Below, piece after piece: positions 1 through 8,541 of a stretch of DNA of 64,000 nt. The stretch spans positions 18,452-82,451 of the forward strand of contig NZ_JOCB01000024.1 in assembly GCF_000718775.1 (NCBI RefSeq), written 5' to 3'. The stretch is from Streptomyces sp. NRRL S-31 (GTDB lineage: Bacteria; Actinomycetota; Actinomycetes; Streptomycetales; Streptomycetaceae). Under the pieces are notes generated by a model, which saw only the letters and a list, made by a program, of their open reading frames with translations, made no database searches and was not told the DNA's origin. The first letter of the stretch is position 1. Every line of letters starts with the position of its first letter. A program made the translations under genes and the position numbers.

Positions 1-723
1 CACCTCGGCGGCGCTCGCGCCGGGCGGACCGTGGGTGTTCCACGCGTCGGCGAGTTCGGCGGCGACCCGGATGAGGGTCGGCGACTGGCCGCCGACGGTG
101 ACCGGCAGCCGCGGGCTCTGCGCGGAACCGGGCACGGTCACCACGTCCTTCACCCACAGCCGTTTGCCCTGGTGGCTGAAGACCCCGCCGCGCAGCACGC
201 CGTCGACGATGGTCACGTAGTCCGCGAACCGCTCGGCCCGCTCCTTGGGGGGCCAGGGCTCCTGGCCCACGCTGAAGTGGTCCCAGGGGAAGATCCCGGC
301 GCCGATGCCCAGTTCGAAGCGGCCGCCCGACAGGTGGTCGAGGGCGATCGCCTGCTTGGCGAGCTGGGCGGGCGGGCGCAGGATCTGGTTGGCCACGAGC
401 GTGCCGATCCTGATCCGGCGCGTCACCACGGCGGCCGTGGCCAGCACCGACCAGCTGTCGAACCAGGGCCTGCGCGCGTCCCGCAGGTCGGCGCTGTGGT
501 CGGGCAGGAAGACCTGGTCGAAGCCGAGTTCCTCCAGCAGGCGCAGGCGTTCGGCGAGGACCGGGAAGGCCTCGTCCGGGTAGAGCATGACGCCGAACCG
601 GCGGACGGGCCCCGCCGGGGCGGGGTGCCGTGCCGCGCCGTGGGCGGGGTCCGGTGGTGCCGGAGCAGGGGTGCCGAGGGGCTCGGCGGGGTCCGGCGGT
701 GCGGTGTTCAGTGGTGCCTCCAC
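1..723 (-). CDS. Luciferase-like flavin/F420 oxidoreductase, partial
   Basis: Oxidoreductase of the luciferase-like monooxygenase fold; only about the first 240 residues are in the window and the gene runs off the left edge. The protein shows FGVMLYPDEAF, FLPDHSADLRD, RIRIGTLVANQILRPPA and LSGGRFELGIGAG, which is the first half of this TIM barrel. I place the start at a GTG (721-723), giving a proline-rich lead of about 45 residues before the first beta strand. An in-frame ATG at 586-588 would cut into that strand. It is the last visible gene of the leftward isonitrile operon. Family knowledge supports FMN or F420 use; the substrate is unknown. The 158 bases between it and the next gene are extremely GC-rich, with imperfect hairpins around 791-828. 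Confidence 0.8.
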   Translation of the reverse strand, partial: MEAPLNTAPPDPAEPLGTPAPAPPDPAHGAARHPAPAGPVRRFGVMLYPDEAFPVLAERLRLLEELGFDQVFLPDHSADLRDARRPWFDSWSVLATAAVVTRRIRIGTLVANQILRPPAQLAKQAIALDHLSGGRFELGIGAGIFPWDHFSVGQEPWPPKERAERFADYVTIVDGVLRGGVFSHQGKRLWVKDVVTVPGSAQSPRLPVTVGGQSPTLIRVAAELADAWNTHGPPGASAAEV

Positions 724-881
724 GCTGTGTTCCGAAGCTGCTGCCGGACCGCGGTCGCGCCGTGGGCGACGGGGCCGGCTCCGGGGTGGTCCGGGGGTCC
801 CGGGCCGGGTCCGTGGGGGACCCCGGGCGCCGGGCCGGCCCGCGGGGGGCCGGTGGCGCCGGTGTGCGCCGGGGTCCCGGC

Positions 882-2246
882 TCACCGTACGAGGTCGGGG
901 GCCGGGCGGGGGTCCGGCACGGGACGCCATCCCTCGTCCGGGTGCGCGTACTCCCAGCGCGGCCCGTTGCGGACCAGGTCGGCGAGGGCGGTCAGCAGCC
1001 GGTCCACGTGCTCGGTGGTGGTGCCGATGCCGACGCTGGCGCGCAGGGCCCGGTCGGGCTGGTGGCCGTCGGCGTCGCGCAGCAGGGCGCGCACCGCCGG
1101 ATGGGCGCAGAAGGCCCCGTCCCGCAGCCCGATGCCGTACTCCGCGGAGAGCGCCGTGGCCACCAGCCGCTGGTCCGCCGGTTCGCCGCCGCAGCGGCTC
1201 ACGCTGAACGAGACCACGCCGAGCCGGGGATGTCCGCCCGGCCAGAGGCTGAGCAGCCGCACCCCGGGGATGCCGGCCAGCCCGTCGCGCAGCCGGGCGG
1301 TCAGCTCCTCCTCGTGGCGCAGCACGGTGTGCCAGCCGGTGCCGGCCAGCGAGCGGCCGGCCACCGCCATGGCGTGGGCGCCCACCAGGTTCGGTGAGCC
1401 GCCCTCGTGCCGGTGCGGCAGCCCGGACCAGGTGACGGCCGCCCGGTCGTCCTCTTCGGACACCGCGGCGGTGGCCCCGCCGCCGGCCAGGTAGGGGTCG
1501 GCGGCGGCCAGCCAGTCGGCGGCGCCCACCAGGGCGCCCGCCCCGAACGGCGCGTACATCTTGTGTCCGGACAGCGCTGCCCAGTCCACGCCCCAGCCGG
1601 CGAGGTCCAGCGGCCGGTGCCCGGCAAGCTGGGCGGCGTCGAGCACGGTGCGCGCGCCGTGCGCGGCGGCCACCTCGGCCAGTTCGGCCACCGGCCACAG
1701 TTCACCGGTCACGTTGGAGGCTCCGGTGACCACCACCAGCTTCGGTCCGCCGGGCGCGTCGGCGAGCGCCTTCGCGAGCACGGCGGGGGCCTCCGCCGGG
1801 CTGTCCGGCATCGCCAGCGGGTGCACCCGGTGGCCGCGCCAGGCGAGCAGCGCGGCGTGGTGCTCGGTGGAGAACCGGAAGACGGCCGTCCCCTCGGGCA
1901 GGGCGCGGCCGAGCAGGTTGAGCGCGTCGGTGGTGTTGCGGGTGAAGACCACCGTGGCGTCCGGCGGGGCGGCGCTGAACCGCCGCACCTCCTGCCGGGC
2001 CCGTTCGTAGACGCGGGTGGCGACAGCCGAGACGAACCCCGCGCCCCGGTGCACGCTGCTGTACCAGGGCAGCAGCGCGTCCACCGCGTCCCGCACCGCG
2101 ACCAGGCTGGGCGTGCTCGCGGCGTGGTCGAGGCCGGCGTACGGCACCCACTCGCCCGTCACCAGCGGCACCCGGAGCCCGGCACCGACGACGGCGGGCA
2201 GGCCGTCGCCGACGTGCTCCGGCTCGGTCGCGGGCGCGGGGATCAT
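882..2246 (-). CDS. SufS/CsdA-like cysteine desulfurase (class V aminotransferase fold)
   Basis: PLP enzyme of the class V aminotransferase family, 454 residues. The motif SGHKMYAPFG gives the PLP lysine near residue 229. RDGAFCAHP (Cys near 380) aligns with the RTGHHC loop of SufS-type cysteine desulfurases, whose cysteine carries the persulfide, so sulfur release from cysteine is the most likely activity. A C-S lyase role is possible. I prefer the ATG at 2244-2246: it overlaps the stop of the upstream SDR as ATGA and has GGAG six bases before it. An ATG 12 bases upstream is the alternative. With the rhodanese two genes away it suggests that the isonitrile locus handles sulfur. No SufU or SufE partner is seen in the window. 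Confidence 0.85.
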   Translation of the reverse strand: MIPAPATEPEHVGDGLPAVVGAGLRVPLVTGEWVPYAGLDHAASTPSLVAVRDAVDALLPWYSSVHRGAGFVSAVATRVYERARQEVRRFSAAPPDATVVFTRNTTDALNLLGRALPEGTAVFRFSTEHHAALLAWRGHRVHPLAMPDSPAEAPAVLAKALADAPGGPKLVVVTGASNVTGELWPVAELAEVAAAHGARTVLDAAQLAGHRPLDLAGWGVDWAALSGHKMYAPFGAGALVGAADWLAAADPYLAGGGATAAVSEEDDRAAVTWSGLPHRHEGGSPNLVGAHAMAVAGRSLAGTGWHTVLRHEEELTARLRDGLAGIPGVRLLSLWPGGHPRLGVVSFSVSRCGGEPADQRLVATALSAEYGIGLRDGAFCAHPAVRALLRDADGHQPDRALRASVGIGTTTEHVDRLLTALADLVRNGPRWEYAHPDEGWRPVPDPRPAPDLVR

Positions 2247-3049
2247 TGCGCGCTCCATCCACCGTCCATGACCAGCACCGAGCCGGTGAAGAAGGCCGCC
2301 TCGTCCCCCGCCAGGTAGGCCACGGCCGAGGCTGCCTCCTGCGGGCTGCCGATGCGGCCGAGGGGGTGCAGGCTGGTGAACATGTCCGCCATCTCCCGGC
2401 TGTCGCCCACGGAGGCGCGGTACATGGGTGTGTCCACGGTCGCCAGCGCCAGGGCGTTGACCCGGATGTTGTGGCGGGCGTACTCCAGCGCCGCGGCCTT
2501 GGTCAGGCCGACCACCCCGTGCTTGCCGGCCACGTAGGAGCTGATCCCGGCGCCGAAGCCGACCACGCCGAGCTGGGAGGCGTTGTTGACGATCGATCCG
2601 CCGCCGCGGCGGCGCATGGCCGGCAGCTCGTGCCGCATGGACAGGAACACGCTGGTGAGGACCAGGGTGATGTCCTCGGCCCAGGCTTCGGGTTTCTGCT
2701 CCTCGATCAGGCCCATGGAGCCGAGGGCACCGGCGTTGTTGAAGGCGATGTCCAGCCCGCCGAAGTGCTCCTCGGCGGCGCGCACGGCGGCGGCGAGGTC
2801 GTCGTCCACCGTCACGTCGGTGCGTACGGCGAGGGCGGCGCCCCCGGCGGCGGTGATGCGCCCGGCCACCCGGTCGAGTTCCTCCTCGCGCCGGGCCGCC
2901 AGCACCACGCTCGCGCCCTGGGCGGCCAGCGCCAGGGCGGCGGCTTCGCCGATGCCCGAGCTGGCGCCGGTCACCAGGGCGACCTTGCCGTGCAGCCGGC
3001 CGGGCGCCGGGGTGCCGTCGGTGGAGCGGTTCGTGTCACGTTCGTTCAT
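2243..3049 (-). CDS. Short-chain dehydrogenase/reductase
   Basis: Classical SDR of 268 residues. It has the Rossmann motif TGASSGIG near residue 30, the NNAG segment, and SSYVAGKHG carrying the catalytic Tyr and Lys. GGGSIVNNAS holds the usual serine position, and the C-terminus ends FFTGSVLVMDGGWSAQ. It should oxidise an alcohol or reduce a ketone with NAD(P)H. The ATG at 3047-3049 gives a normal-length SDR with a short hydrophilic lead, but no strong ribosome site precedes it. Its stop overlaps the start of the desulfurase gene, so the two are translationally coupled. The substrate is unknown; a tailoring step on the isonitrile product is inferred from position only. Confidence 0.88.
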   Translation of the reverse strand: MNERDTNRSTDGTPAPGRLHGKVALVTGASSGIGEAAALALAAQGASVVLAARREEELDRVAGRITAAGGAALAVRTDVTVDDDLAAAVRAAEEHFGGLDIAFNNAGALGSMGLIEEQKPEAWAEDITLVLTSVFLSMRHELPAMRRRGGGSIVNNASQLGVVGFGAGISSYVAGKHGVVGLTKAAALEYARHNIRVNALALATVDTPMYRASVGDSREMADMFTSLHPLGRIGSPQEAASAVAYLAGDEAAFFTGSVLVMDGGWSAQ

Positions 3050-3059
3050 CAGGTGATGA

Positions 3060-3079
3060 GCCGGCCCGGACGGGCCGGC
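3060..3079. terminator. GC-rich hairpin between rhodanese and SDR genes
   Basis: A perfect 9-base inverted repeat (GCCGGCCCG, two-base loop, CGGGCCGGC) lies in the 137-base gap between the rhodanese stop and the SDR start. There is no T tract. It may attenuate readthrough or stabilise an RNA end; it does not prove an operon break. Confidence 0.35.
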
Positions 3080-3186
3080 CCTGCCCCCTTCGGGTTCTCG
3101 GTGGATCGGTTGGGATGGGCCGGGTCCAGGGGGCGTCGTTCGGTCGGGCCGGACCCGGGCTGGTCCGGCCGGCACCCCTGGCCGCG

Positions 3187-4047
3187 TCAGGCGGTGTCGT
3201 CGCCCCGCTCGACCGGCACCCCGACCAGCGAGCCGTACTCCGCCCAGGACCCGTCGTAGTTGCGCACGTCGGGCCAGTCCAGCAGCTCCCGCAGGACGAA
3301 CCAGGTGTGTGCCGAGCGGGCGCCGACCCAGCAGTAGGTGATGGTGCCGCGGTCCGGGGCCGGTCCGGCGTAGACGCGCCCGAGTTCCTCGGCGGAGCGG
3401 AACGTGCCGTCGGCGTTGACGGCGCTGTCCCAGGGCAGGTTCACCGCGCCGGGCACATGGCCGGAGCGCTGCGCCACCTCGTGGGGGTTGTTGCCGGGGG
3501 CGAACGCCTCACCGGCGAACCCGGGGGCGAAGACGCGGCCCGCGTACTCCTCGGGCGAGCGCACGTCGAGGATGTTGCGGTCGCCGATGGCCGCGAGCAC
3601 GTCGTCCCGCAGGGCGCGGACCGACGGGTCGGGGTTGTCGGCGCGGTACCGGGTGGCCGGCCGGCGCGCCGGCTCGGTGGTCAGCGGCCGGCCCTCCGCC
3701 TCCCACTTGGCGCGCCCGCCGTCGAGGAGCCGCACGGACCGGTGGCCGTAGAGGGTGAAGTACCAGTACGCCAGCGCGGCCAGCAGGTTGGCGTTGGAGG
3801 AGTACAGGACGACGGTGTCGTCGTCGCCGATGCCCTTGGCGCGCATCAGTTCCTCGAACGCCTCCCGGCCGATGACGCCGAGCCGCAGGCCGTCCTGGAA
3901 CTCGCTCCAGTTGATGAAGACGGCGCCCGGCGGGTGTCCCTTGCGGTATTCCAGGTCGTCGTTGGCGGTCTCGACGAACACCGTCCCGTCGGTGCCGAGT
4001 CGGCGCTCGGCCCAGTCGCCGGTGACCAGGGCGGACTCACGGCTCAT
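3187..4047 (-). CDS. Two-domain rhodanese-type sulfurtransferase
   Basis: Thiosulfate/3-mercaptopyruvate sulfurtransferase family, 286 residues with two rhodanese domains. The C-terminal domain has the active loop TYCWVGARSAH, with Cys near residue 239, in place of the common CRxGxR. The N-terminal domain carries the inactive-type loop LYSSNANLLA. The ATG at 4045-4047 is preceded by GAGGGGG. Rhodaneses pass sulfane sulfur to nucleophilic acceptors such as cyanide. Within an isonitrile locus, and near a cysteine desulfurase, transfer to an isonitrile carbon to give an isothiocyanate is an attractive but untested role; self-protection against released cyanide is the alternative. Confidence 0.9.
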   Translation of the reverse strand: MSRESALVTGDWAERRLGTDGTVFVETANDDLEYRKGHPPGAVFINWSEFQDGLRLGVIGREAFEELMRAKGIGDDDTVVLYSSNANLLAALAYWYFTLYGHRSVRLLDGGRAKWEAEGRPLTTEPARRPATRYRADNPDPSVRALRDDVLAAIGDRNILDVRSPEEYAGRVFAPGFAGEAFAPGNNPHEVAQRSGHVPGAVNLPWDSAVNADGTFRSAEELGRVYAGPAPDRGTITYCWVGARSAHTWFVLRELLDWPDVRNYDGSWAEYGSLVGVPVERGDDTA

Positions 4048-4090
4048 TGTTCCCCCTCGTGAGGTGTCGGCCGGGTGTTCCCGGCGGGGC

Positions 4091-4117
4091 CCCGGCCCCG
4101 TGCGGCACGGGGCCGGG
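4091..4117. terminator. Strong GC hairpin between MFS and rhodanese genes
   Basis: A perfect 12-base stem (CCCGGCCCCGTG / CACGGGGCCGGG) with a three-base loop lies in the 133-base gap between the MFS stop and the rhodanese start. This is typical of Streptomyces GC-rich terminators without a U tract and may split the leftward gene row into two transcripts. Confidence 0.5.
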
Positions 4118-4180
4118 TGCGGTGCGAACGGCGGGGACCGCCCTGCCCGGCCGGGAGCGGACGCCCCGCCGGGCGGAGGG

Positions 4181-5371
4181 TCAGGCCGGCGAGGTCTCCG
4201 TCGTCTTCCCCTCCACACCGGCACCGGCCGTCACGCGGTCCCGGTACCAGGCGTAGCAGCTGAGCAGGATGCCGAGGACGGTCACGGCGGCGGCGGCGAA
4301 GTAGACCGACCTGAGGCCGGGGCCGTCGATGATGCGGCCGCCGATCCAGCCGGCCAGGGCGGCGGCGATCTGGTAGGCGGAGGCGTTCACCGCGATCGCC
4401 AGGGTCGGTGCCGAGCTGGCGGTGTTCAGGACCCGGGTCTGCATGCCGGGGATCACCGAGAAGCCGAGCGCGCCGATCACGAACACCATGACCGCGGTGC
4501 CGACGGTGCTGCCGCTGACCGCCCACATCACCAGCAGGCCCGCGGTGAGCAGCCCGAGCAGGCCGACCTGCGACGGCATCAGCGCACGGTCGGACAGCCA
4601 GCCGCCGGCGAAGTTGCCGACCGCCGCGCCCACGCCGTAGACCAGCAGCAGCACCGCGACCGCGCCGTCGGCGAAGCCGGTGACGTCGGTGAGCAGCGGG
4701 GCGAAGTAGGTGAAGACCATCAGCAGGCCCATGTTGGCGACGGCGGTGATGAGGATGGCCAGCTGCACGTTGCGGTTGCGGAACACCCGCAGCTCCGCCA
4801 CCGCGGAGCCGCCCGTCGTGGCGCTCTCCACCGACGGGACCAGCGGCAGCACCAGCAGCAGGCCGATGAGGCAGACCACGGTGATGGTGCCGAAGGTCGC
4901 CCGCCAGCCGAAGTTGTTGCCGATGAAGGTGCCGATGGGCGCGCCAAGCATCATGGACAGGTTCATGCCGAAGACGAGCTTGGAGACGGTGGACGCCTGC
5001 TTGCCCTCGGGCGCGGTGGACGCGGCGATGACGATGGCGTTGGCGAAGAACGTGGCGGTCACCAGGGCCGTCACCACGCGGGCGACGAACAGCACGGAGT
5101 AGGCGGGCGCCAGCGCCGAGGCGAGGTTGCCGACGACGACCACGACCAGCAGGCCGACGATGAGCGGCTTGCGCGCGTAGCGCGCGGTCAGCGCGGTCAG
5201 CACGGGACCGCCGAGGATCATTCCGATGGCGTACGCCGTGACCAGCAGTCCGGCGGCGGGGATCGACACGTCGAGGTCACCGGCGACGTCCGGCAGGATG
5301 CCGGCGATGACGAATTCACCGGTGGTGATGCCGAACACGCACAGCATCAGGGAAAGGAGCTTCAACGACAT
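4181..5371 (-). CDS. MFS transporter, DHA1 (AraJ-like) family
   Basis: Inner-membrane major facilitator of 396 residues with twelve predicted hydrophobic segments. It opens with LCVFGITTGEFVIAGILPDV, has ALTARYARKPL in the loop 2-3 motif region, and ARVVTALVTATFFANAIV around TM4. The family exports small drugs and metabolites by proton antiport. It most likely exports the product of the isonitrile pathway and protects the host, since no other transporter lies in this locus. The start ATG at 5369-5371 has AGAAGAGA upstream. A 77-base gap separates it from the upstream cupin gene. Confidence 0.88.
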   Translation of the reverse strand: MSLKLLSLMLCVFGITTGEFVIAGILPDVAGDLDVSIPAAGLLVTAYAIGMILGGPVLTALTARYARKPLIVGLLVVVVVGNLASALAPAYSVLFVARVVTALVTATFFANAIVIAASTAPEGKQASTVSKLVFGMNLSMMLGAPIGTFIGNNFGWRATFGTITVVCLIGLLLVLPLVPSVESATTGGSAVAELRVFRNRNVQLAILITAVANMGLLMVFTYFAPLLTDVTGFADGAVAVLLLVYGVGAAVGNFAGGWLSDRALMPSQVGLLGLLTAGLLVMWAVSGSTVGTAVMVFVIGALGFSVIPGMQTRVLNTASSAPTLAIAVNASAYQIAAALAGWIGGRIIDGPGLRSVYFAAAAVTVLGILLSCYAWYRDRVTAGAGVEGKTTETSPA

Positions 5372-5448
5372 GGTGTCTCTTCTGTCGGGGTGGATATGTC
5401 TGTCGACCCGCCGTGGGCAGCCCGGGTGGGGCGTCTAGCGGTGGGCGT

Positions 5449-5970
5449 CTACGGGGTGGGCGGCGGGCCCGCGTAGCGGTAGGCGTACGTGGAGCCCAGC
5501 GCGATGATGTGGTCCAGGTCCGGCCCGCCCACGTCCTCGGTGGGCAGGGTGAGGGTCTTGGCGTGCGGGATCTCCGCGTCGAGGAACAGGTCGAACTGCG
5601 GCTTGCGGTCCGCCTGCGGGGTGGAGTGGATGGTGAGGAAGCGGGCGTTGGGGGAGGTCGTCACGAAGCCGTGCGGGATCGTCCGGGGGACGATCATCGT
5701 GCTGCCGGCCTCGGCGACGTGTTCCTCGCCGTCGCAGATCATGCGCAGGGTGCCGTCCAGGACGATGAAGACCTCGTCCTCGTAGTCGTGGATGTGCAGC
5801 GGAGTGTTGTACCCGCGGTTTCCGGTGTGCTGGACGACCGTGAAGGTGTCCCGGGTCGCCGAGCCGGGCACGCGTACCTGCGCCAGGCCGCCGAGCAGCC
5901 ACACCGCGGTCTGCTCGGACTCGGGTATCAGCCGGCCCTTCTCGTCGTGGACCATGTCCGGGAAGGTCAT
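5449..5970 (-). CDS. Small cupin protein
   Basis: Single-domain cupin of 173 residues resembling the quercetin-dioxygenase-like cupins. The metal motif is visible as PLHIHDYEDEVFIVLDG (two His and a Glu), and the second half as PRTIPHGFVTTSP. Such proteins act as metal-dependent dioxygenases, isomerases or binding proteins. ATG at 5968-5970 has GAGGAG eight bases before it. The gene lies between the first StyA-like gene and the exporter. The 178 bases upstream hold no gene but contain a T-rich stretch with repeated TTCTTCGGTTT units (about 6006-6042). The reaction cannot be inferred. Confidence 0.82.
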   Translation of the reverse strand: MTFPDMVHDEKGRLIPESEQTAVWLLGGLAQVRVPGSATRDTFTVVQHTGNRGYNTPLHIHDYEDEVFIVLDGTLRMICDGEEHVAEAGSTMIVPRTIPHGFVTTSPNARFLTIHSTPQADRKPQFDLFLDAEIPHAKTLTLPTEDVGGPDLDHIIALGSTYAYRYAGPPPTP

Positions 5971-6148
5971 CGCGCTCCTCGTGTGCCGAATATTCTGCTG
6001 GCTCTTCGTCGGATTTCTTCGGTTTTCTTCGGTTTCCGCTGGTGTTGTGCGCATTTCACCGGGTTGCCGTCCGGGGGACGGGGCCGGTTCCGCACGGGGG
6101 CCGGACGGTGGGCGGCCGGGGTGCCGGCCGCCCGGTGACCGGTTCCGC

Positions 6149-7402
6149 TCAGCCCCCCTGCGCGCCGACCGGTGCGGGCGCGGCGGCCTCGCAGTCGGCG
6201 ACGAAGGCGGCCACGCCCTCGGGGCTGGAGAGCGTGCGCCACATCGCGACGGGGTCGTTGAAGCGGCTGACGAACGCGTCGGCGATCCGCTTGTCCGCCG
6301 CCGCCCGGCCGAACAGCCCGGCCACGTGCGGCGGCGGCGGTGCCAGGAAGGCGTTGCTCCACTCCACGACGTGCCGCGCGTGCTCCCACAGCCGTGCCGA
6401 GGCGGCCCGGCAGAACGCCTCGTCGAACGGCCCCTCGGCGTCGGTGATGAGGTCGGCCAGGGCGAAGGCGGTGTGCGAGCCGAGGTTGGCGCCCTGCGCG
6501 GTGAGCGGGTCGTTGGTGATCCAGGCGTCGCCGATCGCCAGCGCGCACGTGCCGTCGTCGAGCCGCGCCCAGCCCCGGCGGACCACCGGGGTGATCGCCC
6601 CCTGGGCCAGTTCACCAGGCCCGGTCAGGGTGAAGGCTCCGGTGTCGACGCGTTCGCGCAGGGTGGGGGCGTACGCGGCGACCAGGTCCAGGACCTGCCG
6701 CCGGAAGCCGGCCGGGTCGGCGTCGGCGTCGACGTGGGCGACGGCTTCCAGCGGGCCGCCCGGCACCGCCTCGAAGGCGAGGACGTCCGCGCGTCCGGCC
6801 GGCGAGTAGAACGGCAGCCGCAGGATCTCGCCCGCGCCGGGCAGGAAGTGGATGTCGAGGGAGTGCGGCACCTCCTCGGTGATGCCGTGGTAGATGCCGG
6901 CGCACAGGACGCGCTGCGGCGTGGTGTACGGCGAGCGGTCGGGGTCGGCGGGGAACAGCCGCCGCACCGAACGGTTGCCGTTGGCGACGACCAGGAGGTC
7001 GTGGTGTGCCGCCAGGTCCTCCACCGCGTGGTCGCCGGTGACCAGTTGGCCGCCGCGGTCGACGTACGCGGACAGCAGGCTCGGCAGGTAGATCCGGAAG
7101 TCCACGACGCTGGAGGGCGGCCGGAGGCCGGCGACGAACTCCAGCGGCCGGCCCGCGTCCGCGGCATGCGCGGTGACCGCCCAGTGCCGCACCTGGGCGT
7201 CGGCGAAGTCCCATTCGAACACGCCGAGTTCGCGCTCGCGCTGCTGGGTGCGGCCGAACCGGGCGGGGAAGTTCCGCGGTCGTCCGGTCCGCAGGCCGTC
7301 GATGTCGTGCTCCGAGTACACGGTGACCGGCACGCCCCGTTGTTGCAGGCGCAGCGCCAGGTGCAGGCCGGAGATGCCGGAGCCGACGATGCCGACGCTC
7401 AT
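6149..7402 (-). CDS. StyA-like flavin monooxygenase 1
   Basis: FAD-dependent monooxygenase of the styrene/indole monooxygenase family, 417 residues. The FAD motif GIVGSGISGLHLALRL opens the protein. SSVVDFRIYLP, LLVVANG and GDAWITNDPLTAQGANLGS match the layout of StyA, which takes reduced FAD from a separate reductase. No StyB-type reductase is seen in the window. The start overlaps the stop of the LLM gene as ATGA. StyA enzymes epoxidise styrenes. PvcA/PvcB-type pathways can yield 2-isocyanovinyl-arenes, which are styrenes, so epoxidation of the vinyl isonitrile is a reasonable inference. It is a paralogue of the gene at 8538-9776. Confidence 0.88.
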   Translation of the reverse strand: MSVGIVGSGISGLHLALRLQQRGVPVTVYSEHDIDGLRTGRPRNFPARFGRTQQRERELGVFEWDFADAQVRHWAVTAHAADAGRPLEFVAGLRPPSSVVDFRIYLPSLLSAYVDRGGQLVTGDHAVEDLAAHHDLLVVANGNRSVRRLFPADPDRSPYTTPQRVLCAGIYHGITEEVPHSLDIHFLPGAGEILRLPFYSPAGRADVLAFEAVPGGPLEAVAHVDADADPAGFRRQVLDLVAAYAPTLRERVDTGAFTLTGPGELAQGAITPVVRRGWARLDDGTCALAIGDAWITNDPLTAQGANLGSHTAFALADLITDAEGPFDEAFCRAASARLWEHARHVVEWSNAFLAPPPPHVAGLFGRAAADKRIADAFVSRFNDPVAMWRTLSSPEGVAAFVADCEAAAPAPVGAQGG

Positions 7403-8541
7403 GCCGGCACCTCCTCGGCACCCGCGCCGGAGTGCAGCCGGTCGATGAACCAGCCGACGGACTCCACCGTGAATCCGGCGGCCTCGGGCGAGGCCAGGGC
7501 GGAGGCGGGGATCAGCATGGGGTGCCGCATGCCGGCGTCCAGCAGTTCGCCGATCCTCTTCAGCACGGTCTCCCGGCTGCCGACGAGCACCTGGTCGGCG
7601 ACCACCTCGTCGGGGACCGCCGCCAGGGCCTGTTCGACCTCCTGCCGGGTCAGCAGGTGCGGCAGCAGTTCCACCAGGCCCCGGTAGTGCTCCCCGAAGG
7701 GGTGGGCGGCGCCGTGCCGGCGCCAGGCCCGGGCGCCGGCGTGCAGGGCGAGGAAGCGGATGGGGGTGGCGCGCAGCAGTGCGTGCGCGGCCGCGTCGGT
7801 CTCGGCAACCACGATCGGGACACCGCCCGCGGGCAGGACGGCCCCGGGGTCCCGGCCGGCGTCCTCGGCGGCGGCCCGCACCACGGCCAGCCGCCGGGCG
7901 TACTCGTCGGGGCTCATCAGTTCCGAGGGGAGCCAGCCGTCGGCGTAACGGCCGGCCAGGGTCAGCATCCGCCGGTGGTTGGCGCCCAGCCAGAGCTGCG
8001 GCGTACGGCCCTCGGGCGCGGGCAGGCCCATGATCGCCCGGTCCAGGGTGAAGTACTTGCCCTGGAAGTCGTGCGGTCCCTCGCCGCTCAGCAGCAGCCG
8101 CAGCACGCGCAGCGCTTCCTCCACCCGGCCCACCTGGTCCTCGTGCGGCACCCCGAACGGCACGAGGTTCTCCAGCGCTCCGGCACCGATGCCGAGCACC
8201 GGCGCCCGCTCGGTGAGCTGGGCCAGGGTCAGCGCCGTCTGGGCCAGTACGGCGGGGTGGCGGCGGTGCGGGTCGGTGACGCCGACGGCGAGCCGTACCG
8301 GGCCGGCCTGCGGGGCGAGGTTGCCGAGGACCGTAGCGAAGTCCAGGCAGCGGTCGGGGGTGGGCAGGCCCTCGGCCGCGTAGCTGAAATCGGTGTCCCA
8401 CGCCTGCCGGGGGAAGACGTTGATCAGGTGGTCGAAGACCAGGAAGGTGTCCGCTCCCGCCTGCCGGGCGAGCTGGAGCAGCTGCCGCCCGTCCTCGATC
8501 CGCCCGACCGCGTCCCAGACCAGGCCGACTTGCACCTTCAT
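7399..8541 (-). CDS. Luciferase-like (LLM) flavin/F420 oxidoreductase
   Basis: LLM-class oxidoreductase of 380 residues. It starts MKVQVGLVWD and continues FLVFDHLIN, LAVGVTDPHRRHPAVLAQTA, APVLGIGAGALENLVPFG and PQLWLGANHRRML, which cover the barrel strands and the cofactor phosphate site. Members use FMNH2 or F420 for oxygenation, reduction or dehydrogenation. It is coupled on both sides by ATGA overlaps, lying between the two StyA-like genes, which suggests the three act on one intermediate. The cofactor is not certain from sequence alone. It has a second family member at the left edge of the window. Confidence 0.88.
   Translation of the reverse strand: MKVQVGLVWDAVGRIEDGRQLLQLARQAGADTFLVFDHLINVFPRQAWDTDFSYAAEGLPTPDRCLDFATVLGNLAPQAGPVRLAVGVTDPHRRHPAVLAQTALTLAQLTERAPVLGIGAGALENLVPFGVPHEDQVGRVEEALRVLRLLLSGEGPHDFQGKYFTLDRAIMGLPAPEGRTPQLWLGANHRRMLTLAGRYADGWLPSELMSPDEYARRLAVVRAAAEDAGRDPGAVLPAGGVPIVVAETDAAAHALLRATPIRFLALHAGARAWRRHGAAHPFGEHYRGLVELLPHLLTRQEVEQALAAVPDEVVADQVLVGSRETVLKRIGELLDAGMRHPMLIPASALASPEAAGFTVESVGWFIDRLHSGAGAEEVPA

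Noticed and set aside
31..1494. A 487-codon plus-strand frame at the left edge
   Set aside because: It runs antisense to the LLM and desulfurase genes, is Pro/Gly/Arg-rich and shows no family motif; it is a high-GC shadow frame.
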